Of a DNA stretch of 64,000 bases, positions 25,780 to 33,608 are shown piece after piece. The stretch spans positions 124,001 through 188,000 of the forward strand of contig DAOSDY010000002.1 of assembly GCA_035362835.1 (NCBI GenBank), in the 5' to 3' direction. This DNA comes from Melioribacteraceae bacterium (lineage in GTDB: Bacteria > Bacteroidota > Ignavibacteria > Ignavibacteriales > Melioribacteraceae). Each line of letters starts with the position of its first letter. Within the stretch, counting starts at the first letter, position 1. The notes under the pieces are model-generated. The model saw only the letters and a program-made list of their open reading frames with translations, was not told the origin of the DNA and ran no database searches. A program made the translations under genes and the position numbers.

Positions 25780-26691
25780 ATGCCGGAAAAATTTGAAAAG
25801 AAGGAAAAATCATTGAAAGCTAACAGAACTCCATTACGACGCTTTTTAGATTTTATGAAAAATCTTCTCTTTGCGGCTATAGCCGCACTCCTGATCAAAA
25901 CATTTTTAATAGAGACATCTCGCGTTCCCACCGGCTCGATGGAAAAGACAATTCTAATCGGAGATTTTCTTTTTGTAAATAAATTCATTTACGGCTCATC
26001 GTCACCGCGGAATATTCCATTCACTAATATAGCCCTTCCATATTTCCAGATGCCCGCAATCAGGGAACCCGAGAGGGGAGACATTGTTGTATTCGAATAC
26101 CCGGGCGACCGCGACGAGCTCGTCCCAATGTCAATCGATAACTATGTAAAAAGGTGTATCGGAATTCCCGGTGATACAATCCACATTCAGGATAAAGTCG
26201 CATTTGTTAACGGGGAGGAGGCCTGGCGACCGCCTCACATTCAATATATTAATCCTTACACTACTCCGACAGGCGTTGTAAATCCGCGTATCTTCCCTAA
26301 AGGATCCAATTTTAATGAGGACAATTACGGACCCGTTGTTGTACCGAAAAAGGGCGACGTAATTCAATTGTCGCTCAGTAATATTGAAGCATGGCGGACT
26401 ATAATCGACCGTGAATTCGGCAAACGCGTCGTTACCGTTGAAGGAAATCAGATCCTGATCGATAAAAAACCGGTTACTTCATATACGATTCAAAAAGATT
26501 ATTACTTTATGATGGGCGATAACAGGGATGATAGTGCCGACAGCCGCTTCTGGGGATTCGTTCCGCGCGATAAGGTCGTAGGACAGGCATTCTTCATTTA
26601 CTGGTCCTGGAATCCGGCTATTCCGTTCTCCGATTTATTTAATCTCCTCGGTTCGGTACGTATCGGTAGAATAGCGAAATTAGTCCATTGA
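25780..26691 (+). CDS. lepB: Signal peptidase I
   Basis: About 303 residues. One transmembrane helix (about residues 26-46), then box B SRVPTGSMEKT with catalytic Ser53, box D YVKRCIGIPGD with catalytic Lys124, and box E GDNRDDSADSRFWGFV. It cleaves Sec/Tat signal peptides on the outer face of the inner membrane. A ~60-residue insertion between boxes D and E (including AWRPPHIQYINPYTTP) is longer than in E. coli and is common in Bacteroidota. ATG at 25780 is preceded by AAGAAGGAA; an in-frame GTG at 25741 is less likely. Confidence 0.95.
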   Translation: MPEKFEKKEKSLKANRTPLRRFLDFMKNLLFAAIAALLIKTFLIETSRVPTGSMEKTILIGDFLFVNKFIYGSSSPRNIPFTNIALPYFQMPAIREPERGDIVVFEYPGDRDELVPMSIDNYVKRCIGIPGDTIHIQDKVAFVNGEEAWRPPHIQYINPYTTPTGVVNPRIFPKGSNFNEDNYGPVVVPKKGDVIQLSLSNIEAWRTIIDREFGKRVVTVEGNQILIDKKPVTSYTIQKDYYFMMGDNRDDSADSRFWGFVPRDKVVGQAFFIYWSWNPAIPFSDLFNLLGSVRIGRIAKLVH

Positions 26692-26788
26692 GATTAAGAA
26701 AGATCAATTATTATCTTCAGTTGTAAATTAATAAGGTTTACTAATTCGATCTGCGGAACCTGATCTTAAAAATCAGAGTTCTGTCATT

Positions 26789-26806
26789 CTTTCATTATTA
26801 TGAAAG
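26789..26806. promoter_or_regulatory. Inverted repeat before the T9SS subtilase gene
   Basis: CTTTCAT-TATT-ATGAAAG, a perfect 7-base inverted repeat ending 8 bases before the ATG and overlapping the ribosome site AAAGG. As RNA it could fold and mask the site; as DNA it could be an operator. Confidence 0.35.
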
Positions 26807-26813
26807 GTGTAGC

Positions 26814-28799
26814 ATGAGAACTTTCCTTACTCTTTCTTTCCTTCTGGTTTTATCCATAACCTCATTTTCACAGAATAAATACTTCATCACTTTTAAAGAT
26901 AAAGGGAACGATGCAGTTCGGCTTGGCAAATCCTCTGCGATTTTTCAGGAAGCCGAAAAACTTCTTACAAAAGAAAGTATTGAACGGCGAAAGAGCGTAA
27001 TGGGTGAAAATTATATAACGCTCGAAGACCTTCCTGTAAGCGAAAACTATGTTGCTTCTCTCGAATCCCTCGGAATTGAAATAATTCATAAATTAAAATG
27101 GTTCAACTCGGTTTCCTGCTATCTGACAGATGCCCAGTTGAACAGCGTAAAGCAATTATCATTTGTAAAAAGTATCGAAGAGGTAAAATCATTTAAAAGA
27201 AATGAACCCGTTGAAGAAAAATTGAATAATCCGCCGGTACTATATAAATCGAATTACCTTCTGGATTACGGACCGTCGCTTATTCAAAATGAACTATCCG
27301 AAATTCCCGTTGTTCACGATCTCGGAATCAACGGTCAGGATGTTATTATCGGACTACTCGATACCGGATTCAGAAAAACAATTCCTGCTCTTCAGGGAAG
27401 AACTGTGCTGGGAGAGAGGGATTTCATTCAGAACGATAATACCACATCGAATCAGGGTGACGACGCAACAAATCAGGACTCCCATGGAACTCACGTCTTC
27501 TCAATTATCGGCGGTTACGCACCGGGATTTCTGATCGGTCCGGCATTCGGTGCTAAATATTATATCGCTAAAACCGAGGACGTCCGTTCTGAAAGAAATG
27601 TTGAAGAGGATAATTATGCCGCGGCACTTGAATGGATGGAATCGCAGGGTGTTCATATTACTAGCAGCTCGCTCGGTTATTCCACATTTGATGTTGGGCA
27701 AACATCATATCTCTATTCTCAGATGGACGGTAAGTCAACTAAAGTTGCGCAGGCTGCTAATCTTGCGTTTGAAAGGGGAGTATCTACTTTCTCTTCTGCG
27801 GGTAACGAGGGACCAAGTTACTGGGGTATAAATGTAAGCGGAATTCAATCTCCGGCCGACGCGTTCAATTTAATTGCTGTAGGTGCTGTTGATAGATTCA
27901 ATACCGTTACATCATTCAGCAGCCGTGGCCCGACTTTCGACGGCAGAATTAAACCTGAAATTGTAGCTCAGGGTTCTCAGGTTCAGTACGGCAATGTTTC
28001 TAATCAGTATGGATCAGGCGGGGGTACATCATATTCAGCTCCTATAGCCGCCGGTGTAGCAGCACTTTTAAAATCCGCATTCCCTCACCTTACAAATGTT
28101 CAGATCCGTCAGATTTTACTTGAGTCGGGCGATAATGCCGCGTCTCCTAATAACGAGAGGGGATATGGACTTATCTCTGCGAAACGTGCTATTACTTATC
28201 CTAATCTCAGCGGCTTTGCTCAGGGCCAGCCGGTTATAAATAAAATTTTTATTGCCAACGGCGGTATAAACGAAAACTCTATTAAGATTTATATTAGGGA
28301 AACAGGCGGGACATTTCAGCAGGCAACAATGGTAAAGAAATCCACTCTCGTCTTCAGTTATGACGTTCTACCGTTTTTTGCCGGTAAGAAACTGGAATTC
28401 TATTTCGAGTATCAGGATAACAGCGGATCTACTTTCCGCGAGCCGGTTATAAACAATTACCGCTTTACTTACGGTGGTCAGGTGATTGATAATGTTCTTA
28501 CGGATTTAAAGGAGGATGAAAGGATTCCCTCTACATTTTCACTTGCGCAGAACTATCCGAATCCTTTTAATCCGGAAACAAAAATCACCTATACAATTAA
28601 CAGACCGGAATTTGTATCGCTTAAAGTTTTCGACCTGCTCGGCAGGGAAGTTACGACTCTTGTAAATGAATTCAAGCAACCCGGTGTCTATACTTCGCAA
28701 TTCTCTATTGGAAATTCAGCTTTATCATCCGGTGTCTATTTCTATACGCTCAAAGCAGGTGATTTTGTTCAATCGAAAAAAATGTTAGTGCTGAAGTAA
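26814..28799 (+). CDS. Secreted S8 subtilisin-like protease with T9SS sorting domain
   Basis: A 661-residue protein: signal peptide (1-20), an I9-inhibitor-like propeptide (about 22-130), and the S8 catalytic domain with Asp183 in GLLDTGF, His224 in SHGTHVFS, Asn331 in SSAGNEG and Ser406 in GGTSYSAP. A beta-rich linker (about 465-570) leads to a type A sorting domain with QNYPNPFNPET and SGVYFYTLK. It would be secreted by the T9SS and activated outside the cell. The motif order parallels the membrane-anchored subtilase at 5.0-6.3 kb. The start is ATG after AAAGG, inside an inverted repeat. Confidence 0.93.
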   Translation: MRTFLTLSFLLVLSITSFSQNKYFITFKDKGNDAVRLGKSSAIFQEAEKLLTKESIERRKSVMGENYITLEDLPVSENYVASLESLGIEIIHKLKWFNSVSCYLTDAQLNSVKQLSFVKSIEEVKSFKRNEPVEEKLNNPPVLYKSNYLLDYGPSLIQNELSEIPVVHDLGINGQDVIIGLLDTGFRKTIPALQGRTVLGERDFIQNDNTTSNQGDDATNQDSHGTHVFSIIGGYAPGFLIGPAFGAKYYIAKTEDVRSERNVEEDNYAAALEWMESQGVHITSSSLGYSTFDVGQTSYLYSQMDGKSTKVAQAANLAFERGVSTFSSAGNEGPSYWGINVSGIQSPADAFNLIAVGAVDRFNTVTSFSSRGPTFDGRIKPEIVAQGSQVQYGNVSNQYGSGGGTSYSAPIAAGVAALLKSAFPHLTNVQIRQILLESGDNAASPNNERGYGLISAKRAITYPNLSGFAQGQPVINKIFIANGGINENSIKIYIRETGGTFQQATMVKKSTLVFSYDVLPFFAGKKLEFYFEYQDNSGSTFREPVINNYRFTYGGQVIDNVLTDLKEDERIPSTFSLAQNYPNPFNPETKITYTINRPEFVSLKVFDLLGREVTTLVNEFKQPGVYTSQFSIGNSALSSGVYFYTLKAGDFVQSKKMLVLK

Positions 28800-28813
28800 T
28801 ACAGGGAAAATTT

Positions 28814-29455
28814 ATGTCGCAGATCCTTTATCAGCAGCAGCTGAATTACCTTGAATCGTTCCGACCGGAACCGAATCCGTTAATTAAAGAGATGGAGGAT
28901 TTTGCATCGGAAAAGCGAATCCCGATACTCGACTGGAAATCAGCCGAGCTTCTCGAACAGATTATAATGATATCAAGACCCAAACGCGTTCTGGAGATCG
29001 GAACCGCAATCGCGTATTCTGCTGTCAGAATTGCCCGTAAACTGAAGAAGAAGGGTACCATCGATACTATCGAAAAAAGTCTCGATAATATTTCTCTCGC
29101 AACCGATTACATCAAACGTGCCCAACTCGAAAAACAGATCAATCTCATTCAGGGCGATGCGCTCGAAATCATGCCCCTTCTTACTAAAAAGTATGAGCTG
29201 ATCTTTCTCGATGCCGATAAAGAGGATTATGAAAAACTTTTTTATTACTCCCTCATGCTTCTCAAGAAAGGAGGGGTAATCTTTGTGGATAATCTTATGT
29301 GGCACGGGTATCCTGCAGCTTCCAAGGTCCCTCCTTCCTATAAAAATTCTACAAAGCATGTAAGGGAATTCAATAAACTCTTTATGAATCAGACTGCGCT
29401 TAAAACTTCTATCTATCCTGTCGGTGATGGTGTTGGAATAGGGGTAAAGATTTGA
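28814..29455 (+). CDS. SAM-dependent O-methyltransferase (Methyltransf_3 type)
   Basis: A 213-residue protein of the COMT-like/YrrM family: RVLEIGTAIAYSAVRIAR as motif I (about 58-75), then NLIQGDALEIMPLL, LIFLDADKEDYEKLFYY and GGVIFVDNLMWHGYPA, with the DADK and DN metal/SAM residues in place. These are small-molecule catechol-type or tRNA-hydroxyuridine methyltransferases; the TrmR/YrrM branch is a fair guess. The start is ATG, 14 bases after the subtilase stop. It overlaps the next gene by four bases (TTGA). Confidence 0.88.
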   Translation: MSQILYQQQLNYLESFRPEPNPLIKEMEDFASEKRIPILDWKSAELLEQIIMISRPKRVLEIGTAIAYSAVRIARKLKKKGTIDTIEKSLDNISLATDYIKRAQLEKQINLIQGDALEIMPLLTKKYELIFLDADKEDYEKLFYYSLMLLKKGGVIFVDNLMWHGYPAASKVPPSYKNSTKHVREFNKLFMNQTALKTSIYPVGDGVGIGVKI

Positions 29456-29895
29456 CTAATAAAAATTCAATTTCAATTCTTGACGCGATAGAAAAACTAT
29501 CTAAAGGGAAATTGAATTTCCGTGACGATCTTGAGCGGATTATCGAAATTTCAATTGAGAAGGGGACAATTAAGGGTCTTGAAGAACTCTCATTTCAGGC
29601 CAGGTACTCTCAGGGATTGCTCTCAATCGTAAAGAACCGCGATAATAAAATTGATGACGAATATTTTGCCAGGATTCAAAAGGAGTATATGGATTCCATT
29701 CTCAGAATAAAATCTCAAATTGAATTGATACTTGGTCACTCATCGGAATTTATCAGGCAGGTCTTTTCGGAAAAATATTTTGAAATGAATCAGAAGAGCC
29801 TTAATAACCTTAATCTGCTCTGTAACGATCTCTCTTTTCTAAAACTTTATTTAAATGATTTAAAGAGAAGTGATGAACAAAAAAAAGGGGATTGA
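29452..29895 (+). CDS. Helical protein of unknown function
   Basis: A 147-residue, highly charged, mostly helical protein with no signal peptide or transmembrane segment. It starts with TTG overlapping the stop of the O-methyltransferase gene, so it is translationally coupled and genuinely expressed. No motif recognised. Its last codons form the 5' arm of the terminator hairpin at 29887-29909. Confidence 0.6.
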   Translation: MTNKNSISILDAIEKLSKGKLNFRDDLERIIEISIEKGTIKGLEELSFQARYSQGLLSIVKNRDNKIDDEYFARIQKEYMDSILRIKSQIELILGHSSEFIRQVFSEKYFEMNQKSLNNLNLLCNDLSFLKLYLNDLKRSDEQKKGD

Positions 29896-29909
29896 GCTAT
29901 TCAATCCCC
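29887..29909 (-). terminator. Hairpin terminator shared between converging genes
   Basis: GGGGATTGA-GCTAT-TCAATCCCC, 9-base perfect stem. On the minus strand it is followed by six T bases, so it terminates the IscR-like gene well. On the plus strand only TTT follows, so it is a weaker stop for the 147-residue gene, whose stop codon lies in the stem. Confidence 0.8.
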
Positions 29910-29923
29910 TTTAAAAAAAAATT

Positions 29924-30352
29924 CTACCTGTGTTTTCTCAACGTCTCTGAATATTTCTCAGCAACTTCCTGAACAGATTTGCTCGAGATAAGATTGTAAA
30001 TCCTGTTGCGAAGGTCGGACCATTCTTCATGGAGCGGACACGGATTTTCTTCGGAACATTCTTTTAATCCGGTAACGCATTTCAGGTTGATTACAGGTCC
30101 TTCAACCCTTTCAACAATTTCAAGTATCGAGCTTTTCTTTGCCAGTTCTGTAATTTTAAATCCGCCGCCTCTTCCCTTAAATGAATCAACATAACCGTAT
30201 TTAGCCATCCTTTGTAAGATTTTTGCAAGATAATGAGCCGGAATATCCTCGCTCTTAGCTATTTCGGAGGACATAATTAAACTCTCTTTCGATTGACGCG
30301 CCAGAAAGAGTATTGCTCTTATCGCGTATTCGCCTGTTTTTGTGTAGATCAT
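29924..30352 (-). CDS. Rrf2/IscR-like Fe-S transcriptional regulator
   Basis: A 142-residue Rrf2-family protein. The winged helix spans about residues 1-75, with PAHYLAKILQRMAKYG as the recognition helix and GRGGGFKI as the wing. Three cysteines at 92, 99 and 105 and His108 (in CPLHEEW) match the cluster-ligand pattern of IscR (Cys92/98/104, His107), so it probably binds a [2Fe-2S] cluster. No isc or suf genes adjoin it, unlike IscR; the neighbours are dodecin and two peroxiredoxins, which suggests an oxidative-stress regulon. The start is ATG; its promoter lies in 30353-30581, shared with the divergent dodecin gene. Confidence 0.88.
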   Translation of the reverse strand: MIYTKTGEYAIRAILFLARQSKESLIMSSEIAKSEDIPAHYLAKILQRMAKYGYVDSFKGRGGGFKITELAKKSSILEIVERVEGPVINLKCVTGLKECSEENPCPLHEEWSDLRNRIYNLISSKSVQEVAEKYSETLRKHR

Positions 30353-30581
30353 ATTGAACCTTTTATGTTATATGATTTTTTCACTTATTATGGGAGGATT
30401 ATATCCTAATTAAAATTAAGTAAATCACCCCTCTTTGTCAATAATTTATTTTTTTCTTATCAACTCAATTGAATTTTTTCCAGCCCCGTCACGTTCATAT
30501 CATAAAACCAATAAATGTGTTAAATTTAAGCCCGCTAAAATTTTTTTTAAGTTTTCATTCACTAAATGAAAGAGGGTTACA

Positions 30582-30785
30582 ATGTCTAAATCGTTTGAAA
30601 TTATAGAAAGAGTCGGAGTTTCCACCGAAAGTATATCAGATGCAGTTAAATCGGTTCTTCAGGAAGCTAATTCCGAAAAAAAAGTCGGATGGTTCGAAGT
30701 TGTTGAAGAAAGAGGGCGTATTACATCCGACGGCAAAGTCGAATTTCAGGTAACTGTAAAAATTGGCAGAAAATTATCAGAATAA
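30582..30785 (+). CDS. Dodecin family flavin-binding protein
   Basis: A 67-residue protein with the dodecin fold signature: ISDAVKSVLQEA helix, then GWFEVVEERGRI and VEFQVTVKIGRKL strands. Dodecins form hollow dodecamers that bind flavins (or coenzyme A) as a cytoplasmic buffer. Trp in GWFEV is the residue that stacks on the isoalloxazine ring. It starts at ATG after AGAGGG. A peroxiredoxin gene begins 17 bases later, so they are one transcript. Divergent from the IscR-like gene. Confidence 0.93.
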   Translation: MSKSFEIIERVGVSTESISDAVKSVLQEANSEKKVGWFEVVEERGRITSDGKVEFQVTVKIGRKLSE

Positions 30786-30802
30786 AAATAAAAGGAGAAA
30801 AA

Positions 30803-31285
30803 ATGGCTTTAAAGATTGGTGATGTTGCACCTGATTTTACACTGAAAAATGCAAATAACGAAGCTTTTACTTTGAGTGACTTTAAAGGGAAGAAAAATGT
30901 TGTCCTTCTCTTCTTCCCGGCTGTCGGAACCTCTGTGTGCGAAAAAGAATTATGCTCTACCAGAGACAGCATGAAAGATTACGAAAACCTAGATGCCCAG
31001 GTTTTGGCTATAAGCGTTGACGGACCGTTTGCCCAGAAACTCTGGACAGACCGCCATCAGTTTAATTTCCCGCTTCTCAGCGATTTTAATAAGGAAGTCT
31101 CTACAAAATATGATGCTATTTATGATGTATGGCTTCCTGAAAAATTTGCTCTTAAAGGTGTATCAAAGCGTTCTGCATTTGTAATAGACAAGCAAGGCAT
31201 TGTTAAGTATGCAGAAGTACTTGAGGTCGCCGGCAATGAACCTGATTATAATGCGATCCGGGAAACTCTGAAAAATCTCGGTTAG
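30803..31285 (+). CDS. Peroxiredoxin (AhpE/BCP-like)
   Basis: A 160-residue redoxin. The active-site stretch FPAVGTSVCEKELC holds peroxidatic Cys46 in the PxxxTxxC motif, and Cys51 five residues on is the likely resolving partner, as in alpha-helical 2-Cys BCP types. SVDGPFAQKLWTDRH and FVIDKQGIVKYAEV complete the fold. It reduces peroxides using thioredoxin-like donors in the cytoplasm. It starts at ATG after AAAGGAG, co-transcribed with dodecin. A terminator follows at 31300. Confidence 0.92.
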   Translation: MALKIGDVAPDFTLKNANNEAFTLSDFKGKKNVVLLFFPAVGTSVCEKELCSTRDSMKDYENLDAQVLAISVDGPFAQKLWTDRHQFNFPLLSDFNKEVSTKYDAIYDVWLPEKFALKGVSKRSAFVIDKQGIVKYAEVLEVAGNEPDYNAIRETLKNLG

Positions 31286-31299
31286 TTTTACGTTTATAA

Positions 31300-31327
31300 G
31301 GAGAGACAATTTAATCTCTCCTTTTTT
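31300..31327 (+). terminator. Rho-independent terminator after the first peroxiredoxin
   Basis: GGAGAGA-CAATTTAA-TCTCTCC followed by TTTTTT. Perfect 7-base stem; it ends the dodecin-peroxiredoxin transcript. Confidence 0.88.
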
Positions 31328-31389
31328 ATTTTAAAGGAACTATTTTAATCATTGGCTCTGTTCAGTTTTATTTGGAAGGGAGAATCTCA

Positions 31390-31848
31390 ATGCCTGAAAC
31401 AGGTAAAAAAGCACCGCCGTTTTCTGTTTTCGACTCGAACGGCGTAAAAGTTTCGCTTAATGATTTTAAAGGCAGAAAAGTTGTACTCTATTTCTATCCG
31501 AAGGATAATACTTCCGGCTGCACTAAAGAAGCATGCGATTTCAGGGATTTCTTCCCCGACTTTAAGAAACTTAAAGCTGCGGTTATTGGAATCAGTCCCG
31601 ATTCTGTTGAATCTCATAAAAAGTTTGTACAGAAACTGAACCTTCCATTTATTCTCCTTAGCGACGAAAAAAAAGAAGTTGTACAGAAGTATGGAGTCTG
31701 GAAGGAAAAAAGTATGTATGGTAAAAAATATATGGGTGTTGAAAGAACAACATTCGTGATTAATGAAGAAGGAAAGATCGTTAAGATTTTTCCGAAAGTT
31801 AAAGTAAACGGCCATGTTGAGGAAGTTATCCGCTCTCTTAAAGATTAA
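31390..31848 (+). CDS. bcp: Thioredoxin-dependent thiol peroxidase (BCP type)
   Basis: A 152-residue BCP/PrxQ-type peroxiredoxin. YPKDNTSGCTKEACDFRD contains peroxidatic Cys44 and resolving Cys49 with the classic PxDxTxGCTxEAC pattern, here PKDNTSGCTKEAC. VIGISPDSVESHKKF and LLSDEKKEVVQKYGVW are typical. It removes organic hydroperoxides with thioredoxin. ATG at 31390 follows GGGAGA; a GTG/TTG-type in-frame extension to 31372 is unlikely. Together with the preceding gene it gives this locus two distinct peroxiredoxins. Confidence 0.93.
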   Translation: MPETGKKAPPFSVFDSNGVKVSLNDFKGRKVVLYFYPKDNTSGCTKEACDFRDFFPDFKKLKAAVIGISPDSVESHKKFVQKLNLPFILLSDEKKEVVQKYGVWKEKSMYGKKYMGVERTTFVINEEGKIVKIFPKVKVNGHVEEVIRSLKD

Positions 31849-31867
31849 TCGTTACAGGTCATTATAA

Positions 31868-32284
31868 ATGCTATATCTTACAAGAAGGGAAGTCTTCAGC
31901 GCATCTCATCGCCTCTATAACGAAAATTATTCCGATGAGGAAAATCTCCGTGTGTTCGGTAAATGCAGCAATCCCAACGGACATGGTCATAATTACGTAC
32001 TCGAGGTGGTTGTCTGTGGTGAAATTGATAACAGCACCGGATATGTTATCGATCTGAAAATTTTGAAGGAGATTATAAGAGAACATGTTATAAGGAAAGT
32101 AGATCATAAGAATCTTAATGTTGATGTCGATTTTATGCGCGGGGTTATACCGACTGCAGAGAATATTGCAATCGGAATCTGGAATCAGCTCGAAGGTAAC
32201 ATCCCTTCGGGTGTGCTCTATTCGGTTAAAATCTACGAAACAGAAAATAATTATGTAGAATATAGAGGAAAGGAACGGAGTTGA
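31868..32284 (+). CDS. 6-pyruvoyl-tetrahydropterin synthase (PTPS-II type)
   Basis: A 138-residue T-fold enzyme strikingly like animal PTPS: FSASHRLYNENYSDEENL, then GKCSNPNGHGHNY and YSVKIYETENNYVEY. Zn ligands His14, His39 and His41 and catalytic Cys33, Asp79, His80 are present; Glu124 anchors the pterin. Cys and HGH are separated as Cys-x5-HGH, the PTPS-II pattern, whereas QueD (queuosine pathway) has Cys-x3-HGH. It converts dihydroneopterin triphosphate to 6-pyruvoyl-tetrahydropterin. Its stop overlaps the GTP cyclohydrolase start, and an SDR follows, so the operon fits tetrahydrobiopterin synthesis. A QueD role is possible but less likely. Confidence 0.88.
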   Translation: MLYLTRREVFSASHRLYNENYSDEENLRVFGKCSNPNGHGHNYVLEVVVCGEIDNSTGYVIDLKILKEIIREHVIRKVDHKNLNVDVDFMRGVIPTAENIAIGIWNQLEGNIPSGVLYSVKIYETENNYVEYRGKERS

Positions 32285-32850
32285 AACTAGAAAAGCTTGA
32301 ACAGAATGTAAAATCAATTCTCGAAGAGATTGGCGAAGATGTAAACAGGGAAGGCCTTCTCAAAACACCGCACAGGGTTGCCAAAGCATACGAATTTCTA
32401 GTGCAGGGTTATAATAAGAGTATTGATGATGTGCTTAACGGTGCCATCTTCGAAGAAAAATATGATGAAATGGTTATTGTTAAGGATATCGATTTTTACA
32501 GTATGTGCGAACATCACCTTCTTCCGTTCTTCGGCAAGATTCATATTGCCTACATACCAGGAGGTAAAATCGTTGGACTTTCCAAGATTCCCCGGATTGT
32601 AGATGTCTTTTCCAGAAGATTGCAGGTTCAGGAAAGAATGACCCAACAGATTGCCGATACAATCGATCACTACCTTAACCCTATCGGTGTTGGCGTGGTT
32701 GCTGAAGGTTACCATATGTGTATGATGATGCGGGGTGTCCAGAAACAGAATTCGATTACTACCACCAGTGCCATGCATGGTATCTTTAAGTCGGATGCCA
32801 GAACACGTTCCGAATTTCTGAACCTTATTTCTCTGAAGAAGATTTTATGA
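32281..32850 (+). CDS. folE: GTP cyclohydrolase I (type IA)
   Basis: A 189-residue FolE. Zinc ligands Cys76 and His79 (in SMCEHHLLPF) and Cys147 (in GYHMCMMMRGVQ) are present, with the IVGLSKIPRIVDVFSRRLQVQE motif split as IVGLSKIPRIVDVF and SRRLQVQERMT. It opens the GTP ring and releases formate to give dihydroneopterin triphosphate, the substrate of the PTPS upstream and the entry to folate. The start is TTG at 32281 after AGGAACGGAG, overlapping the PTPS stop; the end overlaps the SDR start (ATGA). It may serve both folate and biopterin-type synthesis. Confidence 0.96.
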   Translation: MKLEKLEQNVKSILEEIGEDVNREGLLKTPHRVAKAYEFLVQGYNKSIDDVLNGAIFEEKYDEMVIVKDIDFYSMCEHHLLPFFGKIHIAYIPGGKIVGLSKIPRIVDVFSRRLQVQERMTQQIADTIDHYLNPIGVGVVAEGYHMCMMMRGVQKQNSITTTSAMHGIFKSDARTRSEFLNLISLKKIL

Positions 32851-33560
32851 GTGAACGTTTAAAAGCTGTCTGGATTACTGGCTCCAGTTCTGGAATCGGA
32901 AAAGCACTCACAATTGAATTTGCTTCCAACGGCGAGACTGTTATTGCCACTTCACGTAGAAAATCCATTGTTCAGAATTATGCGGATCAACTCGGTAAAT
33001 TTTCAGGGAATGTTATCCCTTACCAGCTTGATGTTGGTAACCCACTGGAAATAAGTGATTTTTATGATGAAATCTCTGCCCATTACGATATTAACGGCTT
33101 GATCAATAATGCCGGCTTAACTTCTTTTAAACCTGCAACAGAAGATTCATTCGAAGAGATAAAAAATATTATCGATGTAAATCTTCTTGGCGCAATCTTC
33201 GCCATTAAAACCGTTCTGCCTTCTATGATTTCCCGCAATAGCGGAATCATAATCAATATTTTATCGGTTGTTACTCAGAAAATATTTATGAACAGCAGTG
33301 CTTATTCTGCTTCTAAACACGGTCTTCTCGCTTATTCAAAAGTGTTGAGGGAGGAAGTAAGAAAAAATAACATCAGGATTCTTAATGTTTCCCCCGGCGC
33401 TACTAAAACTTCTATCTGGCCGAATCACGTTCTCGAAAAATATTCTCACCGGATGATGTCGCCGGAAGAAATAGCTAAAATTATTTACCAGTTCTATTCT
33501 CAAAAATCGATCCTCGTTGCCGAGGAGATTGTATTACGTCCTATTCAGGGTGATCTGTAA
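32847..33560 (+). CDS. Short-chain dehydrogenase, probable pterin (sepiapterin-type) reductase
   Basis: A 237-residue SDR: TGSSSGIGKA at 11-20 binds NADPH (basic RRK after the second strand favours NADPH), NNAG at 87-90, catalytic Ser140, Tyr153 and Lys157 in SAYSASK. The family alone does not give a substrate. Its start overlaps the folE stop (ATGA) in an operon with PTPS-II, and the green sulfur bacterium Chlorobaculum tepidum, a relative, makes tetrahydrobiopterin derivatives with an SDR-type sepiapterin reductase. I therefore infer reduction of 6-pyruvoyl-tetrahydropterin. A terminator follows at 33580. Confidence 0.8.
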   Translation: MSERLKAVWITGSSSGIGKALTIEFASNGETVIATSRRKSIVQNYADQLGKFSGNVIPYQLDVGNPLEISDFYDEISAHYDINGLINNAGLTSFKPATEDSFEEIKNIIDVNLLGAIFAIKTVLPSMISRNSGIIINILSVVTQKIFMNSSAYSASKHGLLAYSKVLREEVRKNNIRILNVSPGATKTSIWPNHVLEKYSHRMMSPEEIAKIIYQFYSQKSILVAEEIVLRPIQGDL

Positions 33561-33579
33561 AAATTTGTTTAAAACTAAA

Positions 33580-33602
33580 AGCCCCGATTTTTAGTCGGGG
33601 CT
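33580..33602. terminator. Bidirectional hairpin terminator
   Basis: AGCCCCGA-TTTTTAG-TCGGGGCT, perfect 8-base stem between the converging SDR and Spy-like genes. CTTTAATT follows on plus; TTTTAGTTTT follows on minus. Confidence 0.85.
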
Positions 33603-33608
33603 CTTTAA

